Assembly: GCA_943788515.1 (NCBI GenBank)
Contig: CALSQM010000002.1
Span: forward strand, 124,001 to 188,000
DNA from: an uncultured SAR86 cluster bacterium
Lineage (GTDB): Bacteria; Pseudomonadota; Gammaproteobacteria; Magnimaribacterales; D2472
Direction of reading: 5' to 3'
DNA length: 64,000 nucleotides
Both the position numbers and the translations under genes were made by a program. Below the pieces are notes generated by a model. The model was not told where the DNA came from. It saw only the letters and a list, made by a program, of their open reading frames with translations, and did no database searches. Of this stretch, positions 41,899 through 51,224 are shown piece by piece (position 1 is the first letter of the stretch; every line of letters starts with the position of its first letter).

Positions 41899-42478
41899 GT
41901 AAATATACTCCCTCTGAAGCAAATAAATTAGGTGATCTAGACGCTAAGAAGCTTTGATCTCTATTGGGGTTTAAAAATATTTTTTTATTGATAATAAAGC
42001 CTTCATCATCACAAAGTTTTTCAAAATCATTGATAGTACAAAGATGAAGATTGTCTGTCTCATACCAACTTGATGGAAGATTTGGGGTGACAGGCATTTT
42101 TCCTAAAACTAAGTCTGCACGGCACCTCCAGTAGCCAAGATTTGGCAGTGTTACCACACATTTATTAGATAGCTTTAACATTCTTCTCAAGGCTAGATGA
42201 GGATCTTTTAGACATTGGATGGAACTAGCCATTATTGAAATATCAAAATTAGAAGACTCAAATTCCTCAAAACCGTCATCAATATCTTGTTGAATAACTG
42301 AAAGGCCCTTTGCTATGCATTCTTTAATTTTCTTGGTATCTATTTCTACCCCATATCCATGTATTTTTTTTGTATCAATAAGTTCTTTAAGCAACGAGCC
42401 ATCGCCACAACCAAAATCAATAACTTTACTTTGATCAGGGACCCAGTCGTTAATTATATTTATTAAGGAGGTGCTCAT
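41885..42478 (-). CDS. metW: MetW, methyltransferase-fold methionine biosynthesis protein
   Basis: 197 aa. SAM-binding VIDFGCGDGSLLKELID near residue 19, then ISIMASSIQCLKDPHLALRRML and CVVTLPNLGYWRCRADLVLGKMPVT, the typical MetW blocks. It accompanies MetX in most proteobacteria and is needed for its full activity. Its first base is the last base of the metX stop (ATGA-type overlap at 42478). The rdgB gene overlaps its 3' end. Confidence 0.94.
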   Translation of the reverse strand: MSTSLINIINDWVPDQSKVIDFGCGDGSLLKELIDTKKIHGYGVEIDTKKIKECIAKGLSVIQQDIDDGFEEFESSNFDISIMASSIQCLKDPHLALRRMLKLSNKCVVTLPNLGYWRCRADLVLGKMPVTPNLPSSWYETDNLHLCTINDFEKLCDDEGFIINKKIFLNPNRDQSFLASRSPNLFASEGVYLLGRE

Positions 42479-43572
42479 TAGGACTCTATAAAAGTATTAA
42501 TAATTCCATCATATTCTTCTGAAGCAAATAAAAAACTGTCATGACCTTGCTCACCAGGCAGAATAACATTTGTGCAATTCACATTAGCCCTCATGCCTGC
42601 AAGTTGAATATCTTTACTTCTTTGGGGCGGGTAAAGCCAGTCGCTATCAAACCCAATAATTAAAAGATGGCATTTGATAGCAGACATTGCTTTATCAAGA
42701 TTCCCATCAGAGTTTATGGAAGCATCATAGCCATCCATAGCTTTCGTCATTAATATATAAGAGTTGGCATCAAAACTATCAGAAAATTTTTCTCCTTTAT
42801 ATTGGAGATAGTTCTCTACTTCATAATCAACATTTCCAGATACTTTAGAATCTGTATTTTGAAATTTTCTTCCAAACTTTACATCCATATGTTTTTCAGA
42901 AAGGTAGGTTATATGTCCAAGCATTCGCGCTGCCTTAAGGCCATTTTTTGGCTTAGTATTATGCTCGATATAATTACCATCAAAGAAATTTACATCCTTT
43001 CTAATCGATTCTCGAGATACTTCATTCATGGCAATATTTTGTGTGCTTGATTTTGCAGCAGCAGCAAAAACTCCACATTTTAATAAATTGTCAGGAAAAG
43101 ATATGGCCCATTGAAGAGCCTGCATTCCACCCAAGCTTCCGCCAGCAACAAGATGCCATTTTTTAATTTGTAAAAAATCAGACAGAATTTTTTGTGAATT
43201 TACCCAATCCGTAACAGATATAGCAGGAAAATCCTTCCCATATACTTTTCCTGTATCAGGATTTACCGATGTAGGGCCTGAAGATCCAGAGCAACCTCCT
43301 AGATTATTTGAGCAGACAACAAAATACTTGTTAGTGTCAATAGCTTTGTTAGGACCAATAATTTGACCCCACCAACCTGATTGACCAGTCTCAGAATCCT
43401 CACCTGCTGCATGATGATCACCAGAAAAAGCATGACAAACTAAAATAGCATTAGACTTATTACCATTTAATTCTCCATAAGTCTCCACCATCAAATCAAA
43501 AGAATCTAGTTTTAAGCCAGACTCCAATAAAAGGCCTTCATTAAAGTGGAAGAGTTTTTTAACTATATTCAT
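42478..43572 (-). CDS. metX: Homoserine O-acyltransferase MetX
   Basis: 364 aa alpha/beta hydrolase. Opens with the MetX patterns LESGLKLDSFDLMVETYG, HAFSGDHHAAG and GWWGQIIGPNKAIDT; nucleophile elbow GGSLGGMQALQWA near residue 145, catalytic Asp in GFDSDWLYPP near 309, His in EQGHDSFLF near 343. It acylates homoserine with acetyl-CoA or succinyl-CoA; the acyl donor cannot be assigned safely by eye. First enzyme of methionine synthesis; partner metW is directly downstream. Confidence 0.93.
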   Translation of the reverse strand: MNIVKKLFHFNEGLLLESGLKLDSFDLMVETYGELNGNKSNAILVCHAFSGDHHAAGEDSETGQSGWWGQIIGPNKAIDTNKYFVVCSNNLGGCSGSSGPTSVNPDTGKVYGKDFPAISVTDWVNSQKILSDFLQIKKWHLVAGGSLGGMQALQWAISFPDNLLKCGVFAAAAKSSTQNIAMNEVSRESIRKDVNFFDGNYIEHNTKPKNGLKAARMLGHITYLSEKHMDVKFGRKFQNTDSKVSGNVDYEVENYLQYKGEKFSDSFDANSYILMTKAMDGYDASINSDGNLDKAMSAIKCHLLIIGFDSDWLYPPQRSKDIQLAGMRANVNCTNVILPGEQGHDSFLFASEEYDGIINTFIES

Positions 43573-44135
43573 ACTATCAATATAATAATATTCTGAAGAA
43601 AGTTACTAATCACATTAATAGCAATAAATATAAAAATTGGAGAAAAATCTAAGCCACCCATTGAAGGTATTACTTTTTTTATAGGATTTAGTGTTTTGTT
43701 GGATATTTCATCTATCAACTCAAGAACAGGATGGGAATTATTAGGCGATACCCAGCTTAAAATAACCGAGCCAATTACAGAATAAAAGATAATATTTAAG
43801 GCAAATATTATAGTCCCAATAAATGCAATAACCCCAGAAATCTCAATACTCACATTGTTTGGTGAAAACCTTATGCCTGCAATTGTAAAGATTTCATAAG
43901 GAAAAAGTTGAAAGCTAGCAAACTTCAAACAAACCGCTATCAATGCAATGATAAATAATCTATAAGAAAAAATAGATAACTTTGAGATGGGCTTATATGC
44001 TGTTACAAATGCCTTCACGATAGGGTTAAAATAATTCACTTTGAGTAAGTTAAAAATAAACAGTAATACAAAACTATAACAAAGCATTGAAATGATTAGG
44101 TTTGCCAGTTCTGCTATATTAGGACTCATTTGCAA
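43569..44135 (-). CDS. yggT: YggT family membrane protein
   Basis: 188 aa. Two YGGT repeats: the first with the helix-turn NYFNPIVKAFVTAYKPISKLS near residue 30, the second near residue 130 with ILSWVSPNNSHPVLELIDEISNKTLNPIKKVIP. Duplicated two-TM units make a four-to-five helix protein. In other gammaproteobacteria yggT is always between proC and metX/yggU, as here. Role unclear (osmotic tolerance suggested). Confidence 0.88.
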   Translation of the reverse strand: MQMSPNIAELANLIISMLCYSFVLLFIFNLLKVNYFNPIVKAFVTAYKPISKLSIFSYRLFIIALIAVCLKFASFQLFPYEIFTIAGIRFSPNNVSIEISGVIAFIGTIIFALNIIFYSVIGSVILSWVSPNNSHPVLELIDEISNKTLNPIKKVIPSMGGLDFSPIFIFIAINVISNFLQNIIILIV

Positions 44136-44910
44136 TCTCCTTTGATCTGTTTACTGCCGCTGAAATTCCTTTATTAAACGAGCTCAGTAGTTTGTTTTTT
44201 TTAAAACTTTTTAGCCCTGCTTCAGTAGTTCCTTTTTTAGATGCAACTTTTTCGATTAGATCATCTATGCTGCTTCCATCTTCAAGAGACAGGGCAACCC
44301 CCTCAAGCAAACCACTCATTACTTTTACTGTTAAAGCTGAATCATTATTACAAAGCCTTATTAATCTTTTTTCATATGCTTTTAATAGATAAAAAAAGTA
44401 TGCAGGACCACTCCCAATAAGACCAGTAAATGTATCCATTTCATGTTCTTTTTTTAACTCGATGACCATGCCCACTTTATTAAACATTTTTTTAGCTTTG
44501 TTATATGTTGATAGAGTTGATGAGATATTTAATGATGCAGTTATACCTTTATTAAATTTAGAAGAAGTGGTTGGTATAGCCCTAATAAGTTCCACATTAG
44601 TTGACTTAGAAAAATATTTTTTGGATCTGACTCCAGCAACCAAAGATATAACTTTAGGTTTTTTATGAGAATTACAGATTTCTTCATAAGCCACTAAGGC
44701 ATCTTTTGGTTTTACCGCAAGAAAAAATAAATCTATTTTATCTTTGTGGTTACTTGTATATTCTTTAATGCCGAGTTTTTTAAGAACATTTTGATTTTTT
44801 CTATTTCTATCTATAAATAAAATATTTTCTTTATTATGCCCAGAAGAAATAAGGCCTAAGATAATAGATTGTGCAATATTACCCGCTCCAAAAAAAACTA
44901 TTTTTTTCAT
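44119..44910 (-). CDS. proC: Pyrroline-5-carboxylate reductase ProC
   Basis: 263 aa. N-terminal Rossmann FFGAGNIAQSIILGLISSG, the linker FLAVKPKDALVAYEEI and VELIRAIPTTSSKFNKGITA near residue 105, then GSGPAYFFYLLKAYE and the C-terminal KVASKKGTTEAGLKSFKKN. Makes proline from pyrroline-5-carboxylate. Overlaps yggT by 17 bp and yggS by 4 bp. Confidence 0.95.
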   Translation of the reverse strand: MKKIVFFGAGNIAQSIILGLISSGHNKENILFIDRNRKNQNVLKKLGIKEYTSNHKDKIDLFFLAVKPKDALVAYEEICNSHKKPKVISLVAGVRSKKYFSKSTNVELIRAIPTTSSKFNKGITASLNISSTLSTYNKAKKMFNKVGMVIELKKEHEMDTFTGLIGSGPAYFFYLLKAYEKRLIRLCNNDSALTVKVMSGLLEGVALSLEDGSSIDDLIEKVASKKGTTEAGLKSFKKNKLLSSFNKGISAAVNRSKEIANES

Positions 44911-45593
44911 GTTCGTTTTCCAAATATGAGCTCACCAACTCTAATCATATTTGAGCCATTCGTTATTGCGCATTCAAAATCAGAAGTAGTGCCCATGGAC
45001 AGATAGCTAGCATGAGGGAATTTATTCACTAGTGTTGTATGTAATTTTTTTGCTTTAATCATTTCTTCTTCTTTTTCTTTTATATTTCCATTAATTCTTG
45101 GGAGGACCATTATGCCTTTTAAGTTAACATTAGTTTGTGAGTTAACGTATTCAGCAAATTCTATAAGGTCATCCGGACTTATGCCACTTTTTGTGTCTTC
45201 ACCTGAAATATTTATTTGTATTAAAGCATTAATATATCTTTTAGCCTGCAGACATTCTATATTAAGCTTCTCTACAACTTTAGATCTATCCAAGGAATGA
45301 ATCCAACTTGCATGCTTTGCAATTAGTTTTATTTTATTACTTTGAATGGGGCCAATGAAATGCCATACAATTCTTTGATCTTTAAAAAAATCTGATTTTT
45401 TTGCAAGCTCTTGAGCATAATTTTCTCCAAAGTCTTTTACTCCAAAATCAAATGCTTCCTTAATAACGTCTTCACCCTTCTTTTTTGAAACGGCTATAAG
45501 CAAAACGCTGCTAGGGTTTAATCCTATTTTTTTTGCAGTGTTATCAATACTATTTTTAACCAGCTTTAAATTTCTTTCTATTTCTTTTTGCAT
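44907..45593 (-). CDS. yggS: Pyridoxal phosphate homeostasis protein YggS/PLPBP
   Basis: 228 aa. PLP-binding Lys in LLIAVSKKKG near residue 36, DFGENYAQELAKKSDFF near 54, WHFIGPIQSNKIKLIAKHASWIHSLD near 75, and C-terminal LSMGTTSDFECAITNGSNMIRVGELIFG, all conserved in the COG0325 family. Binds PLP without known catalysis and keeps B6 and amino-acid pools balanced. Starts just inside the SPOR gene (16-bp overlap). Confidence 0.95.
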   Translation of the reverse strand: MQKEIERNLKLVKNSIDNTAKKIGLNPSSVLLIAVSKKKGEDVIKEAFDFGVKDFGENYAQELAKKSDFFKDQRIVWHFIGPIQSNKIKLIAKHASWIHSLDRSKVVEKLNIECLQAKRYINALIQINISGEDTKSGISPDDLIEFAEYVNSQTNVNLKGIMVLPRINGNIKEKEEEMIKAKKLHTTLVNKFPHASYLSMGTTSDFECAITNGSNMIRVGELIFGKRT

Positions 45594-46111
45594 AATGTTC
45601 TAAGTTGAGGTTCAAAGCCTTTTTTTGTTATTTTTTCTTTAGCATTATTGGCAGCAGATCTATTCTCAAAGGGCCCACTAAGAACGCTATGAAGAAGCCT
45701 ACCAGGATCAGATGAGCTATAAATATCGTTAATAGTTATAAATTTGATCTCATCTAAAATCTCAACTGCCTCATAGGCATACTTTTTGTTGCCATAAGCT
45801 CCAATCTGAACAAAATACTCACATTCTAAAGTGTTGCTAAAATCATTTGTTTCTATTAGTACTGAATTTTCCATTAGCGATGTTGGAAAATTTATTGTTA
45901 CTGTATTTTCTATATTGCGCTGATCAATGGTTTTAATGTCAGTACCAAAATAGAATACAGAGATACAGGTTAGAAGAACAGCATACGCCGCAAGACCAAA
46001 TAGAAATGTTGATGGAACGGTCTCAATATTTTTTCTCTTTGATTTATATACAGTTTTCTTTGTTTTTCCTTGGCTTTTGCCTATAGAATTTCTATTAGCA
46101 TAATCTTTCAT
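45578..46111 (-). CDS. SPOR domain protein (FtsN-like position after argS)
   Basis: 177 aa. Basic cytosolic N-terminus, one TM helix at about residues 34-55, and a SPOR domain at about 98-175 (YFVQIGAYGNKKYAYEAVEIL through HSVLSGPFENRSAANNAKEKI). SPOR domains bind denuded septal peptidoglycan. FtsN is often encoded just after argS in gammaproteobacteria, and here the gene is 5 nt after argS, supporting a division role. Short for FtsN (usually 250-320 aa), and the essential periplasmic helix is not evident. Confidence 0.8.
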   Translation of the reverse strand: MKDYANRNSIGKSQGKTKKTVYKSKRKNIETVPSTFLFGLAAYAVLLTCISVFYFGTDIKTIDQRNIENTVTINFPTSLMENSVLIETNDFSNTLECEYFVQIGAYGNKKYAYEAVEILDEIKFITINDIYSSSDPGRLLHSVLSGPFENRSAANNAKEKITKKGFEPQLRTLCKKK

Positions 46112-46116
46112 CTCAT

Positions 46117-47862
46117 TTACATTTTTTCCATAGGTTCAATCCCAAGAAGCTCCAGCCCATTTGAAATAACAGACTTAACAGCATCTAAACATAAAATTAT
46201 TGAATTAAGATTCTCCTGTGACTCGGTTAATACTGGATTATCATTATAAAAACTATGAAAAGTATGAGCTAAATCTTTTAGGTAAAATATTATCAAGTGA
46301 GGATGCAGGGAGGTTGATGCTCTTCTTACTACACTAGGATATCTGCTAATTTCATGAATCAACTTGTCACACTGACGATATGAGCCATTGCTGATGGAAT
46401 CTGCTGAAGAGGGCATATGATTGTTATTAGCTTTATATTTATTAAGTAAAGAAAATATTCTTGCGTGAGCATACTGAATGTAATAAAACATATTCTCTTT
46501 GCTATCAGATGTGGCTAAGTCTAGATCAAAATCTAAGTGCTGATCAGCCTGTTTAGAAAGATAATAAAATCTTGCAGCGTCAGTCCCTATATCCTGAATT
46601 AAATCTTTTAGAGAATAAAAATCTCCGGATCTGGTAGACATTTTGACCTTTTTCCCTTCTTTAAAAAGATTTGCAAACTGAACAAGCTGAACATCTAACC
46701 TATTCTTATCAAACCCCAGTCCATTCATTGAGGCTTCAATTCTTTTTATGTAACCGTGATGATCAGCCCCCCAAACATTAATCAACTTATCAAACCCCCT
46801 GTCTATTTTATTTTTATGATATGCAACATCTGAGGCAAAATAGGTCGGCCTTCCGTCATCTCTTATAAGCACTCTATTTTTATCATCGCCACTATCTGAA
46901 GTGTCCAGCCATATTGCTCCATTCTCTTCAAATGCTAATTTTTTATCTTTAAGGGTTTGAATGGCCAAAGAGATTTTAGAGCCACTATCTGCTAAGTTTC
47001 CAAGAGATGATTCATAAAACCAATGATCAAAACCAACATTGAATAAACTAAGATCCTCTTTGATAGAATCAAGAACAGAATTTAAAGCAAAATCTTTTAC
47101 TTCAAACCATTGAGAGCTATCAAGTTCTTTCATCCTTACAATTAATTCATCTATCTCCTTCTCCTCATCAGATGGCAAATCCTTTATATATAAAGATGCA
47201 TCTTTAAGAGTAGAAGGAGTATTTTTTTGCTTAAAAGCTTGGGCAATATCTTCTATATAGGAGCCTTTGTAAGCATTTTTAGGAAAGAATTCCATGAATG
47301 CATCTGAGTTAAGTTTTACATAGACGCTTGCAGTTAGAATATCAATTTGTCTGCCTGCATCATTAATATAGTACTCTTTTTCTACCTTATAGCCTGAAGA
47401 TGTAAGTATTCTTCCTATTGCATCTCCATATGCTGCACCTCTACCATGACCTACATGCAATGGTCCGGTTGGATTAGCTGAAACGAATTCAATTTGAATT
47501 GATTTATTTTTACCATGCTTAGCGGTACCAAAATCTTTAGGGTTGAGATTTATATAATTGATTATTGATACAAAATCTTCACGTTTAAAAGTTACATTAA
47601 TAAAACCAGGCCCAGCAGACTCAACTTTTTCAAATGCATTAGAATCTTTAAGATTCGAAACTAATTCTTCGGCCAAATCGCGTGGACTTCTTTTTAATAT
47701 ACTCGCAGCAATCATACATACATTAGATGTGGCATGACCTTTTTTTAAATCATCAGTTACAGTTGTTGCACATTTTTCTTTTATGAACTCAACTTGATCA
47801 TCGCTTACGTTAGGTAATGAAATTAAGAAATCATTAATTTGTTCATTAATAATAGGAATCAT
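46117..47862 (-). CDS. argS: Arginyl-tRNA synthetase ArgS
   Basis: 581 aa class I synthetase. HIGH-like motif PTGPLHVGHGRGAAYGDAIGR near residue 128, the catalytic WGADHHGYIKRIEASM near 362, and KKVKMSTRSGDFYSL near 400 in place of KMSKS. C-terminal DALR domain FYLKDLAHTFHSFYNDNPVL. Its start shares one base with the end of efp. Confidence 0.97.
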   Translation of the reverse strand: MIPIINEQINDFLISLPNVSDDQVEFIKEKCATTVTDDLKKGHATSNVCMIAASILKRSPRDLAEELVSNLKDSNAFEKVESAGPGFINVTFKREDFVSIINYINLNPKDFGTAKHGKNKSIQIEFVSANPTGPLHVGHGRGAAYGDAIGRILTSSGYKVEKEYYINDAGRQIDILTASVYVKLNSDAFMEFFPKNAYKGSYIEDIAQAFKQKNTPSTLKDASLYIKDLPSDEEKEIDELIVRMKELDSSQWFEVKDFALNSVLDSIKEDLSLFNVGFDHWFYESSLGNLADSGSKISLAIQTLKDKKLAFEENGAIWLDTSDSGDDKNRVLIRDDGRPTYFASDVAYHKNKIDRGFDKLINVWGADHHGYIKRIEASMNGLGFDKNRLDVQLVQFANLFKEGKKVKMSTRSGDFYSLKDLIQDIGTDAARFYYLSKQADQHLDFDLDLATSDSKENMFYYIQYAHARIFSLLNKYKANNNHMPSSADSISNGSYRQCDKLIHEISRYPSVVRRASTSLHPHLIIFYLKDLAHTFHSFYNDNPVLTESQENLNSIILCLDAVKSVISNGLELLGIEPMEKM

Positions 47863-48425
47863 TATTTTGCTCTACCAACATAACTCTCGTCCCTTGTATC
47901 AACCTTAATAGTTTCACCTTCATTAACAAACAGAGGCACCTGGACTGACACACCTGTCTCTAGTTCTGCTGGCTTTGTAGCTCCTGAGACCGTATCCCCC
48001 TTAACCCCAGGTTCTGATGATGTAATTTTTAATTCAACTATGACAGGTGGGTCAACTAATATAGGTCTTTCATCCCAAAGAATAATTTCGCAGGTTTCCT
48101 GACCAACAAGCCATTTTTTAGCACTACCCATTTCATTGGTACCAATTTCAATTTGCTCATATGTAGTTGTATCCATAAAGTGCCACGACTCTCCATCACA
48201 ATAAAGAAATTCCATATCCTTATGATTAACATCTGCAGTTTCAACAGATTCACCTGACTTAAATGTTTTATCGTTTGTATTGCCTGTGAGCAAGTTCTTA
48301 TACTTGACTCGCATAACTGCTTGTCCCTTTCCTGGTTTATGAAACTCATGCTCTATTATTGAGCAAGGCGCATTATCTATCAGGAGCTTAGTTCCATTCT
48401 TGAATTGATTCGTTGATATTTTCAT
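47862..48425 (-). CDS. efp: Translation elongation factor P
   Basis: 187 aa, normal length. Three beta-barrel domains. The loop HEFHKPGKGQAVMRVKYKN presents Lys33, the residue beta-lysylated (EpmAB) in many gammaproteobacteria. C-terminal domain TVSGATKPAELETGVSVQVPLFVNEGE. Relieves ribosome stalling at polyproline. No epmA or epmB is in the window. Divergent from the M2 peptidase gene with 48 bp between. Confidence 0.96.
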   Translation of the reverse strand: MKISTNQFKNGTKLLIDNAPCSIIEHEFHKPGKGQAVMRVKYKNLLTGNTNDKTFKSGESVETADVNHKDMEFLYCDGESWHFMDTTTYEQIEIGTNEMGSAKKWLVGQETCEIILWDERPILVDPPVIVELKITSSEPGVKGDTVSGATKPAELETGVSVQVPLFVNEGETIKVDTRDESYVGRAK

Positions 48426-48473
48426 TTTTTATATATATTTTTTATGTTATTTTGGTTAATCGAGGAAACACTT

Positions 48474-50285
48474 ATGAAAAAAATATTCACATTAATTGTC
48501 ATATGTGCAATTGTAACTTCTTGCGGGCAAACTGGCGAACAATCTAAGTCTTTAGATGATTTGGATTTATTCTTAGCTTCTGTTGAGGAAGATAACTTAA
48601 CCGAAGGACCGATTGTTAACTCTGCATATTGGATTGGTTCAAATTTTATAACCTATGACTCTCAAAAAGTATTATCTGATTATTCCAAAAGATATACTTT
48701 AAAAGCTTTAGAATTATCGAGAGAAGCAGCCTTATTTAACAATCTGGATACATCAGACTCAAACAGAAGACAATTAGAGCTTTTGAAAAGCTCTTTTGTT
48801 ATGCCGCCTCCATTTAATGAAGCTCTAGCGGGGGAGCTCTCCACAATATCAACCCAACTTGATGCAATGTATGGAAGTGGTAAGCATTGTTATGAAGACG
48901 GAACATGTTATGAGTTAGGCGATTTCGAACAAATTTTAGATAATTCACGAGATCCTAGCGAATTACTTAAAGCCTGGACTGGCTGGCATGAAATAGGTAA
49001 ACCTATGAAGCCGATGTATATGCGTATGGTTGAAATTGGAAATCAAGGATCAAAAGATCTTGGTTTTGAAGGTCTAAGTGATTTATGGTTCAGTAAATAC
49101 GACATGCCAGCAGAAGAATTTTTACAAGAAACAGACAGAGTTTGGGAAGAAGTAAAACCTCTATATGAGGCATTGCATTGTCATGTTAGAAGTGAACTTA
49201 ATTCCAAGTATGGAGATGAAGAAGTTCCTCTTGATGGGCCATTGCCTGTCCATCTCTTGGGAAACATGTGGGGACAGTCATGGTCAAATATTTATGATCT
49301 TGTATACAAAGCAGAAGAAACGAATCCTATTGATGTTACTCAAATAATTAAAGATAGGAATATCAATGAAAAGCAGATGGTTGAATATGCTGAAAATTTC
49401 TTTTTATCTATGGGATTTAATTCCCTTCCTGAAACATTTTGGGAGCGATCACTATTTATAAAACCTGCAGATAGATCAGTTCAATGCCACGCATCTGCAT
49501 GGAACTTAGACTCTGCAAACAATGACTTAAGAATAAAGATGTGTATTGAAAAAAATGAAGAAGACTTCAGTACCATTCATCATGAATTAGGACATATTTT
49601 TTATTATCAAGCTTATAACCATTTACCTACTTTGTTTCAAGGTGGAGCCAACGATGGTTTCCATGAAGCTTTCGGTGATCTACTAACTCTATCTATTACA
49701 CCAGGTTATCTTAATGATATTGGTTTTATATCAGCAGAAGAAGCAGAAGCTGCAAAAAAAGATGAAATAGGCTTGCTCATGAAACAAGCTCTAGAGGGTG
49801 TCGTAGTTATACCTTGGGCATTGATGTTAGACAAATGGAGATCAGGAATTTTTAATGGCGAGATTGATGAATCTAATTTAAATCAATCTTGGTGGGATAT
49901 GAGAGAGTCATATCAAGGAATAACATCTCCAGTTGCCAGAACAGAGGATTACTTTGACCCTGGTGCTAAGTATCATATTCCTGGAAATACTCCTTATACA
50001 AGATACTATCTTGCTAGAATCATGCAATACCAATTCCATGAATCATTATGTAATGAAATGAATTTTCAGGGAGCACTCCATGAATGTTCTATTTATGGAA
50101 ATTCAGAAGTTGGTGAAAAAATTATCTCTACTATGGCAATGGGGCAGAGCCTTCCATGGCAAGATGCATTTGAAAATATCACTGGCTCAAGAAAACTAAG
50201 TGGAAGTTCTGTGATGAATTATTACAAGCCATTAAAGGATTGGCTGGACAAACAAAATGAAAATAGAATGTGTGGGTGGGAGTAA
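48474..50285 (+). CDS. M2 family peptidyl-dipeptidase (ACE-like), lipoprotein
   Basis: 603 aa from ATG 48474 (GAGGAAA about 6 nt upstream); the track's 48444 start is not needed. Lipobox VTSCG near residue 18. Zinc site HHELGHIFYYQAYNHLP near residue 365 and the third ligand in NDGFHEAFGDLLTLS near 393 define peptidase family M2 (angiotensin-converting-enzyme fold). It would remove C-terminal dipeptides from oligopeptides in the periplasm. Followed 3 nt later by the DUF1295 gene. Confidence 0.9.
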   Translation: MKKIFTLIVICAIVTSCGQTGEQSKSLDDLDLFLASVEEDNLTEGPIVNSAYWIGSNFITYDSQKVLSDYSKRYTLKALELSREAALFNNLDTSDSNRRQLELLKSSFVMPPPFNEALAGELSTISTQLDAMYGSGKHCYEDGTCYELGDFEQILDNSRDPSELLKAWTGWHEIGKPMKPMYMRMVEIGNQGSKDLGFEGLSDLWFSKYDMPAEEFLQETDRVWEEVKPLYEALHCHVRSELNSKYGDEEVPLDGPLPVHLLGNMWGQSWSNIYDLVYKAEETNPIDVTQIIKDRNINEKQMVEYAENFFLSMGFNSLPETFWERSLFIKPADRSVQCHASAWNLDSANNDLRIKMCIEKNEEDFSTIHHELGHIFYYQAYNHLPTLFQGGANDGFHEAFGDLLTLSITPGYLNDIGFISAEEAEAAKKDEIGLLMKQALEGVVVIPWALMLDKWRSGIFNGEIDESNLNQSWWDMRESYQGITSPVARTEDYFDPGAKYHIPGNTPYTRYYLARIMQYQFHESLCNEMNFQGALHECSIYGNSEVGEKIISTMAMGQSLPWQDAFENITGSRKLSGSSVMNYYKPLKDWLDKQNENRMCGWE

Positions 50286-50288
50286 TTT

Positions 50289-51137
50289 ATGAATAAAGTA
50301 ATTAATATTGTAATTTCAGCAGTGGCATTTCTTGTTGCAGCTCTGTTGGCAAACGCTACTGGTATCGATTTAGTTTTAAAGGTTGTCTTTATTGCTTTTG
50401 CTCTTCAGTGGATAGCTTTTATTCCAGCATATGTTTTTCAAACAGAAAAGTTTTATGACTTAATGGGGAGCATCACATATCTTTCTGTAATGTGGTTTTC
50501 ATTGGCCTCAACTTCAGAACAATTTACTACTTTAAACGGAGCTAATATTGCTATTGTTTTATTAATTACATTATGGGCTCTGAGGCTTGGGACCTTTCTA
50601 TTTATGAGAGTACATAAAGATGGAGAAGATAAAAGGTTCCGTTCTATAAAACCATCTGCTACACAATTTTTTATGACCTGGACCCTTCAAGGCCTTTGGG
50701 TTTCAATGTGTTCTATGTGTGCCTTAACAGCCATATCTTCTGAAACCGGCGTGGTAATGAATGCACTTTTTTATATTGGGCTTGGGTTATTTGTTTATGG
50801 TTTTTGTACTGAAATCATTGCCGATAATCAAAAATCTAAATTTAGATCAGTACCTGAAAATAGAGATAAATTTATAACCACTGGTCTTTGGGCCAAATCA
50901 AGACATCCAAACTTTTTTGGTGAAATAGTTTTATGGGCAGGTGTGGCTGTTATGTCATTCTCTTCTCTTAATGGACTTCAGTACTTAACTTTAATCTCGC
51001 CAGTATTTACATACTTACTTCTTGTTTATGTAAGTGGAGTGCGGATGTTAGAGGCTAGAGCTGATAAGAAATGGGGACAAGATGAGGAATACATTAAATA
51101 TAAATCTGAAACACCAGTGTTGATGATAAAATATTGA
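50289..51137 (+). CDS. DUF1295 / steroid 5-alpha-reductase-like membrane protein
   Basis: 282 aa, seven to nine TM helices. Family features: LRLGTFLFMRVHKDGEDKRFRSIK, FYIGLGLFVYGFCTEIIADNQKSKFR, and GLWAKSRHPNFFGEIVLWAGVAV near residue 203, the ICMT/5-alpha-reductase signature with conserved His-Pro-Asn. Probably an NAD(P)H-linked membrane reductase or a methyltransferase-like protein; substrate unknown. The next gene is preceded by its own promoter region. Confidence 0.85.
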   Translation: MNKVINIVISAVAFLVAALLANATGIDLVLKVVFIAFALQWIAFIPAYVFQTEKFYDLMGSITYLSVMWFSLASTSEQFTTLNGANIAIVLLITLWALRLGTFLFMRVHKDGEDKRFRSIKPSATQFFMTWTLQGLWVSMCSMCALTAISSETGVVMNALFYIGLGLFVYGFCTEIIADNQKSKFRSVPENRDKFITTGLWAKSRHPNFFGEIVLWAGVAVMSFSSLNGLQYLTLISPVFTYLLLVYVSGVRMLEARADKKWGQDEEYIKYKSETPVLMIKY

Positions 51138-51191
51138 TACAGTTTTCTTTACAATAATTCTTATAAAAAGTTTTATTATTATTGAATTGAC

Positions 51192-51218
51192 TGTTAATAT
51201 GAGCAATCTTTTAGGGAG
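51192..51218 (+). promoter_or_regulatory. Extended -10 promoter and Shine-Dalgarno for the TonB2 operon
   Basis: TGTTAATAT (extended TG-n-TAATAT, -10 at 51195-51200) is followed by AGGGAG at 51213-51218 and ATG at 51225. The 87-bp gap upstream also holds an imperfect AT inverted repeat, CAATAAT...ATTATTG. I see no convincing Fur box here. Confidence 0.4.
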
Positions 51219-51224
51219 ATTAAT

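Noticed and set aside
51152-51184. CAATAAT...ATTATTG inverted repeat upstream of the TonB2 operon as a Fur box or terminator
   Set aside because: AT-only, lacks the GATAAT core of a Fur box and gives a weak hairpin; likely composition.
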